The position numbers and the translations under genes were made by a program. Below are positions 58,061 to 64,000 of a stretch of DNA of 64,000 bases, piece after piece. This DNA comes from Rhizophagus clarus. Taxonomy: Eukaryota; Glomeromycota; Glomeromycetes; Glomerales; Glomeraceae. Within the stretch, counting starts at the first letter, position 1, and the number at the start of each line of letters is the position of its first letter. The notes beneath the pieces are model-generated. The model did not search any database. It worked only from the letters and a program-made list of their open reading frames with translations, and was not told where the DNA came from. Where the stretch lies: positions 1 through 64,000 of the forward strand of contig BLAL01000303.1 in assembly GCA_015698045.1 (NCBI GenBank). The letters are read 5' to 3'.

Positions 58061-58905
58061 TTATTTAAAATTCAACAAATCAAACCAAATCACAAATCTA
58101 TTTAAATGAATTTGATTTGATTTGAATTTGAATTTGATTTGAATCGAATCAAATTTAAATCAAATCAAATCAAATTTCAAATCTAACTTGATTTGATCTA
58201 ATTTGATTTGTGCAGAACACTAGGCCTTAATAGTAGTCTTCTTTGAAAAATATGACGATGTAAAAATCTGTAGGAGAATTAGATTTAATTTCAACTACAA
58301 TGACGTTAACTACTTTTTCCCGTGACGTTCAGCTCTCCTTACTACCTCACAAACAAAAAAGTCCAAGGATTCCTTTGGTTCGTCTAAGAAGTCCAAAACA
58401 CATGACTCCTCCAAGAAGACCAAGAATTTTAATTTCTCAAAAACTCACTCGGCTAATTCTAAACCTTCCAAGAAGGACAAGGTGAAGACTTCGAAAAAGT
58501 CGAAAGACAAAAAGAAAAAGAAGTTCTCGGGCAAGAAGTCTGATGATAAGATGGATATTGTTAAGCTATTGCTAACTCTAATTTCTAAATTTTAGTCATA
58601 TATAGTGTTTTATTTTAGTGCGAAATTTTTTTTTTTGGGTTGGTGTCAGTGAGGTTGGTTTGTTTCTGAGTTCTCCCTATAGAACTCTGAAACTTCGATC
58701 CAATGCAGTTTGCTGGGTTTGCTCAGCTGTGGGTTGTTTTATAATGTAGTTTTCTTCTATACTTAATATAGTTGATTCTTTTTTTTGTAAACTCCTGACT
58801 GACCTTCAGGTATTTAAGTTTGTCTAGATCTTGTGGGTTGCCAGACATTAGTTGATATTGTACATTCAAGCTTATTTCATTAATAAAATATAAAACAAAA
58901 AATAT

Positions 58906-59300
58906 ATAAAATCTTATAAAAAAAAATAAAATATAATTCGATAATAAATTTAATAAAAAAAAATTCTAAATTAACCCCTTAATCTATAAATAGTAAAACA
59001 CATAAATTTATAATAAATTTGTAAAATTTACCCTTTAATTTTAAAAAAAAAACATGAACTTTTAGACGTGACAGCATAACAAATTAAATAAATTCAGACG
59101 TGACAGTGTAACAGATTTATAAAACATTTTAGATATGACAGTGTAATAAGTTTATATGTAAAATATAAACAAAATTAGACGTGATAGCGTAACAATTTTA
59201 GACGTGATAGCATACAAACTTAAAAGAAAAAAATTATATAAAGAATATAAGGTCGAAAGAATAGTAGTAGAGTAAGGAAGGAGAAAATGATGTCCACAAA
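58906..59300. repeat. AT-rich stretch with TTAGACGTGACAGYGTAACA repeats
   Basis: Five to six copies of AGACGTGAYAGYRTAACA spaced by 30-60 bases at 59062-59215. Nothing coding. Confidence 0.6.
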
Positions 59301-59316
59301 ATTTTAAAAAATTTGT

Positions 59317-62300
59317 AATTTCCCAGTATTATTTTTATATCCAATAGCTAATTTTACATCATTTTAGCATAGGAAATTTTTTAATAATTTTTTAATTAAT
59401 TAATAAAATTTATTAATAAACCTTATTTTGATCAATATTAATCCTAGGAAGATGATTTTAGTATCATTAGAACCATCTCAATGAAACAAATCTAATGGTA
59501 TAAATTCTATCAAAATCTGATTACTAGATGTTCAATAAATTATGAAAATGTTATTTATTTTTTATTTAAAGATTTAGAAATTTATTTTTAAAATTTTTTT
59601 TTATAATGAAAATTTTTATGTATATATATTATTTATTATATATTTTTGTAAAAAAAATTTATAAATATAATAAAAATTTTATAATAAACTCAAATATTAA
59701 ATTGTATAAAATTATATAAAATTTAAACTTATATGCTGATTTTGTAAAAATAGGAATAACAATAAAGAAAAAAAGTGAAATAAAAGAAATGGGGGGAAAT
59801 AAAAAGAAGTAAGAGGAAACAAAAAAAAATGAAAAGAATACAAAGGTAAAGAAAATGAAAGAAATGAAGAAGGAAATATAAGAAAAAAGGATAGTGTAAT
59901 ATAAAAAAAAAATAAAAAGAATAGTAAGAAAACATAAAGAAACGAAAAAAGAGAAGGAAGATATAAAGGAGCGAAAAGAAAGGAGGAGAAAATGTAAAGG
60001 AATGAAAAGATAGAAGGGAGAAATGTAAAGGAACAAAAAGAAAGAAAGGAAATGTAGAAGAACAAAAAAAAAGGAGAAAATGCAAAAGAACAAAACGAAA
60101 AGAAGGGAAACATAAAGTGATGAAATAAAAAGAAGAGTGAAACATAATAGAACGAAAAAATGGAAGGTAAAACGTAAAAAAAGAAAAAATAGAGAAAACA
60201 TGAAGAAATGAAAGAAAAATGTAAATATACAAAAGAATGAATAGAAGTGAAAAGAAACAAAAAGAAACAAAAAAGACAAAATAAACTGAAAGGTGGGTGA
60301 AAAGAAAAAAATGAAGGGGAAAGTGAAAATAAACAAAATAAATATTAGAAAAACATAAAAAAATGAAAAGAAAAGAAAGGGAAATGTAAAGAAATGAAAA
60401 AAAAGAAGGGAGAAACATAAAGGAACGAAGGGGAAATGTAAAAGAACAAAGAGGAAATATAAAAGAATGAAGGGAAAATGTAAAGGAATAAAGGGGAAAT
60501 ATAAAGGAATGAAGGGGAAATGTAAAGGAATGAAGGGGAAATGTAAAGGAATAAAAAGAAAGGAAAGAAATGTAAAAGAACAAAAAAAAAAAGAAGGAAA
60601 TGCAAAGGAATAAAATGAAAAGAAGGGGAAACATAAAGTGATAAAACAAAAAGGAGTGAAATGTAATAGAATAAAAAAAATGAAAGGCAAAATGTAAAAA
60701 AAGAAAAATAGAGGAAACATGAAGAAATGAAAGAGAAATGTGAATATACAAAAAAATTGAAGGGGAGATAAAAAGAATGAAGAGAAGTGAAAAGAAACAA
60801 AAGGAAACAAAAGAAACAAAGTAAACTGAAAGGTGGGTGAAAAGAAAAAAATAGAGGGAAAAGTAAAAATAAATGAAAAAAATAGTAGGAAAATATAAAG
60901 AAATGAAAAGAAAAGAAGGAAAACGTAAAGAAACGAAAAGAAAGAAGGGGGAAACGTAAAGGAACAAAAAGAAAGGAAAGAAATGTAAAAAAACAAAAAA
61001 AAGAGGAAATGAAACAAAAAGGGAAAGGAACGAAATAAAAAGAAAGGGGAAGCATAAAGGGTAAAATAAAAAGGAGGAAAAATATAAAAAATAAAATGAA
61101 AAGAGGAGGAATATAAAGAGATGAATGAAAAGGAGATGAAACATAAAAGAATAAAGTAAAAATGAGGGCAAATGTAAAATGATGAAACGAAAAGAAGGGT
61201 TAAACGTAATAGTCAAAAAAAAATAGAAGAAAAAATGTAAAAAAAAAGAAAAAAAAGAGAAAGAAATAAAAGAGAAATGTGAATATACAAAAAAAATTGA
61301 AGGGAGACAAAAAGAATGAAAAACAAACAAAAAGAAACACAGAAGATAAAAGAAAAAATGAAAGAAAAGTTAGTAAATAACGAAATGTAATCGATCATAA
61401 AAAAAATAAAAGGAAATAAAAAGAAACATACTTGTAAAAAAGCCCAATTACTAAAAATGTTCGATCAAAACCTGCAAAAAAAAAATGGATTCATTAGTAA
61501 AAATGTTTTCTAAAAAAAAAAGAAAAATAAAGTTTCAAAAATTTGAAACTTACATTTATTACGTTCATCATCCAAAAAGCTACAAAAAAAAAGATGAAAA
61601 CATTAGTAAAATATTTCCTAAAAAAAAGGAGAAAAAAGTTTTGAAAATTTTGAAACTTACATTTATTACATCCACGGTCATCATCTAAGAATCGAAGACC
61701 AAAACCTATTAAAAAAAAAAGATGAAAACGTTAGTAAAAATGTTTCCTAAAAAAAAAATAAAGAAAAAAAAAGGTTTGAAAATTTTGAAACTTACATTTA
61801 TTACACTCATGGTCATCATCTAAGAATCAAAGACTGGAAGCTACAAAAAAAAAAGACAGAAATGTTAGTAAAACGTTTTCTAAAAAAAAAAGAAAAAATA
61901 AAGTTTTAAAAATTTTGAAACTTACATTCATTACGCCCACAGTCATCGTCCAAGAATTGAAGACCAGAAGCTACAAAAAAAAAGATGGAAACGTTAGTGA
62001 ATGTTTCCTAAAAAAAAAGAAAAAATAAAAGTTTTGAAAATTTCAAAACTTACATTAATTACGCCCATTGTCTAAAGAGAAAAAAAAGGGATATTGGCAC
62101 ATTTCTAAAACTATTAATAATAAAACTGATTGTCAATTTACCTTTTCGAAATCTTCAAGACTGCATTCTACAAAAATAGAGAAAAGAAAGAAATATTAGA
62201 ATGTTTCTTTAATACGAAGCTTGCCATTTTTACAATAAAGCTAAAAAAATTTTTTTTAAATTAAATAAAAAAAAATTCATTTTTTAAATTAAATAAAGTT

Positions 62301-62610
62301 AAAAAAAAATTCATTTTTTATGTTAAATAAAAAAAATTCATTTTTTTAGATTAAATAAAAAAAATTTGTTTTTTAGATTAAATAAAAAAAAAATATGGTT
62401 TCTTTGGATGACGGTATTTCAGTGGTTTGCACCAACTTTTTGTTTGTTTGTTTTTTTTATTTAAAGAAATACATTCTAACAGTTGCTTTTTTTTTATTTA
62501 TAAATGAGCAGAAGGAAAAAAATGAAATGTAATAAGCAAAAATAAAAAAAATTATCAATAAATCAATAAATAAATAATGTAATTATATAGTCAGCCAATT
62601 AAAGACAATC
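59317..62610 (-). mobile_element. pyrimidine-rich element P3 with array C
   Basis: Ends are only approximate: TATATCCAATAGCTAATTTT near 59338 and AGTCAGCCAATTAAAG near 62592 (inverse CCAAT/GGCTAAT-type words as in P1 and P2). The body 59750-61400 is almost pure purine on the plus strand (C/T on the minus). It contains a diverged tandem duplication: about 59900-60360 and 60360-60900 share blocks such as AAACTGAAAGGTGGGTGAAA. On the minus strand the exon/intron array C lies upstream of this tract. Long Phe/Leu/Ser ORFs are composition artefacts. Confidence 0.5.
61432..62167 (-). repeat. tandem exon/intron-like array C (minus strand)
   Basis: Blocks bounded by T-tract..TAG and GTAAGTTT: 62167-62142, 62071-62054, 61970-61926 (45), 61840-61796 (45), 61705-61661 (45), 61579-61554 (26) and 61471-61432 (40, donor GTATG). 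The three 45-base blocks share CTTCTGGTCTTCAATTCTTG GACGATGAC. In one frame they read GLRFLDDDRGCNK or GLQFLDDDCGRNE, one with a stop. Each gap holds a TACTAAC or CACTAAC word within a GAAAC..ACTAACGTTTC-like inverted repeat, as in array A. Confidence 0.75.
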
Positions 62611-62960
62611 ATTTTTGATTGAAAAATTGGCAGAGTTATATAAAAATTGGCAGAATTATATAAAAATTAGCAGAATTATATAAAAATTAGCAGAATCATA
62701 TGTGCTGATTTATACTCTAACCCTAATTTTTTGGGATAACCCCAAATTTTGCAGACCAATTATAATAACGCTCAGTCATTTGACACTATTGTAATACAGT
62801 GGTGGTTTTTTGCTAAACTTATACCTTTGGTGAGTGGTATTATTATAAAAAAAGAAGTAGCGCACATGTTGAGTGTTATATTAGGATTTAAGATGTAATC
62901 CTTCATTTTTCGTGTAAAAAATAAAATGTTTCTTATGAAAAAAAAAAAAACTCTTATTAT
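62170..62960. other. AT-rich stretch with short tandem repeats
   Basis: 62235-62400: AAATTAAATAAAAAAAATTCATTTTTT repeated four to five times. 62625-62700: ATATAAAAATTRGCAGAATT repeated about four times. No gene. Confidence 0.5.
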
Positions 62961-62969
62961 TTTATCAAA

Positions 62970-63468
62970 ATGGTTCATAAAAGAAGTGAAAATAAATTAC
63001 AGGAGCGAAAAGATAAATCCTTTTCAAAAAGAAAAAAGGTGAGTGAACACTCAAACTGCCTAAAGTGGTTACTTGATCTGCCTGTAGTTTTTCAGATTTT
63101 TTTTAGATAGATAATTTTTTATAATTTTTCTTTCTTATATATTGTTTTTATTTTTATTTATTTTGAAGGGTTTTTTTATAAAGGCTTTGTTATGAATTAT
63201 TGTATTCGGTTGTATATCTGGTTTCTAATTCAAAAAATTGGTTTAGATTGATAAAATAGTTGAAAATAAAAATAAAGGTATAAATTTCAATAAATTATTT
63301 AATTTTATTCTTAATTTACTATTACTAACATTTATTTTAGAAATTTCATGTCTAAAATGATAAAAATCACTTGCTGTTGATTTATATCAACAAAAATTAA
63401 AACAAATAATAGACGTAGGAAAAAAATTAGATAATGAAATTAATAGATGGCAAAAATATAGAAAATAA
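62970..63468 (+). pseudogene. small three-exon gene or pseudogene, unknown
   Basis: Exons 62970-63038 (MVHKRSENKLQERKDKSFSK RKK), 63247-63277 (IDKIVENKNK) and 63341-63468. The introns are GT..AG and the second has ATTACTAACATTTATTTTAG. The third exon in frame shows two stops, then KSLAVDLYQQKLKQIIDVGK KLDNEINRWQKYRK to TAA. Either the splice prediction is wrong or the gene is dead. No family recognised. Confidence 0.3.
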
Positions 63469-63838
63469 ATAAATTTAAATTTTTTTTAACCAATTTTTGT
63501 TCAATTTTATTCAAGCGAATAAATAAAGTATCATATTTTAATATCTTTACTTTTTTATTACTAATTTGGTACTTGTTTCGCAACTATTTTTTTTGAAAAT
63601 AACTTCCAGGATGCGTGACGTGGATGTCAGTACCAATTCACATCCCAAAAAAATGGGTAATGTCCTGTGCCTCAGGATGAACATTATCAATTATCACGAA
63701 ATTTAAAAATTAAGTTTGATAAAATATATTATATACAATATAATTTTTATTATAATAGAATTATTTTATATATGTGAAATCTTGTAACAAAAAAAAAGAA
63801 AAATAAGATAAAAATAATAATTAATAAAAAAAAATAAA
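63469..63838. other. AT-rich intergenic stretch
   Basis: No gene or repeat supported. Bases 63605-63680 are more G+C rich (GGATGCGTGACGTGGATGTC) but match no RNA gene I know. Confidence 0.35.
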
Positions 63839-63839
63839 T

Positions 63840-64000
63840 TTAACGATTATTTCTTGAACGAGAGCGATATTGTCTACAATAATCTCTCAAACGAGAATGA
63901 GAGCGAGAATGTGATCATTGCTTATGATGATCTTGTAAATGAGATTGAGATCAAGAATGTGATCATTTACAACGATTCTTTGAAATAGAACGGGAACTAT
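63840..64000 (-). pseudogene. C-terminal Arg/Ser-rich tail of a gene running off the window
   Basis: From the right edge the minus strand reads SRSISKNRCK, stop, SHS, stop, SQSHLQDHHKQ, stop, SHSRSHSRLRDYCRQYRSRSRNNR and TAA at 63842-63840. The three internal stops are all TGA at positions where an RS tail would have CGA, so they look like CpG decay. If so, this is the dead tail of an RS-domain protein; the rest lies outside the window. Confidence 0.45.

Larger units (their letters stand above)
56079..58221 (+). mobile_element. 2143-base element with 10-base target duplication carrying exon/intron array B
   Basis: Inverted ends AGTGTTCTGCA at 56079-56089 and 58211-58221. The direct repeat AGGCCTCAAT / AGGCCTTAAT lies at 56069-56078 and 58222-58231, inside the gag-like ORF (copy 1 reads on without a break here). 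The arms (56095-56330 and 58060-58210) consist of ATTTGATTTGAATTTGAATT-type words and their inverse. The centre is the array. A 9-11 base duplication fits Mutator-like elements. No transposase. Confidence 0.8.
46118..58905 (+). mobile_element. gag-like retroelement unit, copy 2, split by two insertions
   Basis: The pieces 46118-46718, 55258-56078 and 58222-58905 together align end to end with copy 1: start, Lys-rich KKNKNKQPVSS block, SGLRIFEAFLHQPEFFQKVS, FVYDVPSS, WERT-like block, DKMDIVKLLLTLISKF and 3' end. Joined length is about 2.09 kb against 2.03 kb in copy 1. Stops and shifts are present in all pieces (for example the LNSI-like TAA before 46510), so it was probably dead before or since the insertions. 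It ends with AATAAAATATAAAACAAAAA ATATATAAAATC like copy 1. Confidence 0.6.

Noticed and set aside
59659..61330. Phe/Ser/Leu-rich minus-strand ORFs of up to 533 codons
   Set aside because: They are produced by a nearly pure C/T strand, which rarely forms stop codons. The sequence is repetitive and belongs to element P3.
63605..63680. Short G+C-richer block considered as a tRNA or small RNA gene
   Set aside because: It has no A-box/B-box pair or cloverleaf arms that I could fold. I also found no tRNA or rRNA elsewhere in the window.

Overview
This is an AT-rich eukaryotic window with short introns (about 50 to 400 bases, GT..AG, with fungal-type branch points CTAAC/TACTAAC). It holds fungal housekeeping genes, among them a sphingolipid C9-methyltransferase. 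The AT content, the number of relic transposons and the gag-like and tnp2-like families point to a Glomeromycotina arbuscular mycorrhizal fungus such as Rhizophagus. That identification is an inference from composition and from family resemblance as remembered, not from a search.

Layout. 0-7.6 kb: relics (an IS630/Tc1-type transposase tail, a Cdc20/Cdh1 WD40 tail), a twin zinc-knuckle ORF, and a three-exon gene with a Gln/Pro/Trp-rich N-terminus whose 5' end was copied to 7.4 kb. 7.7-26 kb: repeats, an intact-looking Tc1/mariner element (8.67-10.0 kb), satellites, MITEs, a hAT fragment, a four-exon Myb/SANT-like gene, and large pyrimidine-rich elements with inverted ends. 26.3-40.4 kb: a gene island of seven multi-exon genes in strictly alternating strands: PEX5, LUC7-like, COX23-like, RPA49, SREK1-like SR protein, proteasome beta-4, and sphingolipid C9-methyltransferase. 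Their exons were joined by splice sites that keep frame throughout. 40.4-64 kb: decayed elements, then two head-to-tail copies of a gag-like retroelement unit. The second copy is split by two insertions with 10-base target duplications, and one of these is itself split by a 6.8 kb CACTA element carrying a dead tnp2-type transposase and a coiled-coil second gene. The end holds a third pyrimidine-rich element and two small pseudogenes.

The most unusual signal is a set of tandem arrays in which each repeat unit is a short exon-like block bounded by a consensus 3' splice site (T-tract..TAG) and 5' splice site (GTAAG), with a branch-point motif in between. Three such arrays (17.1-17.6 kb minus, 56.57-57.56 kb plus, 61.4-62.2 kb minus) have unrelated exon blocks but the same design. 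At least one lies inside a clearly bounded mobile element, and the pyrimidine-rich elements share parts of the design. They may be spliceable, intron-multiplying mobile elements; only transcript data can tell. The housekeeping genes serve unrelated core functions (peroxisome import, splicing, cytochrome oxidase assembly, Pol I transcription, proteolysis, glucosylceramide synthesis), so their clustering reflects gene density rather than a pathway.
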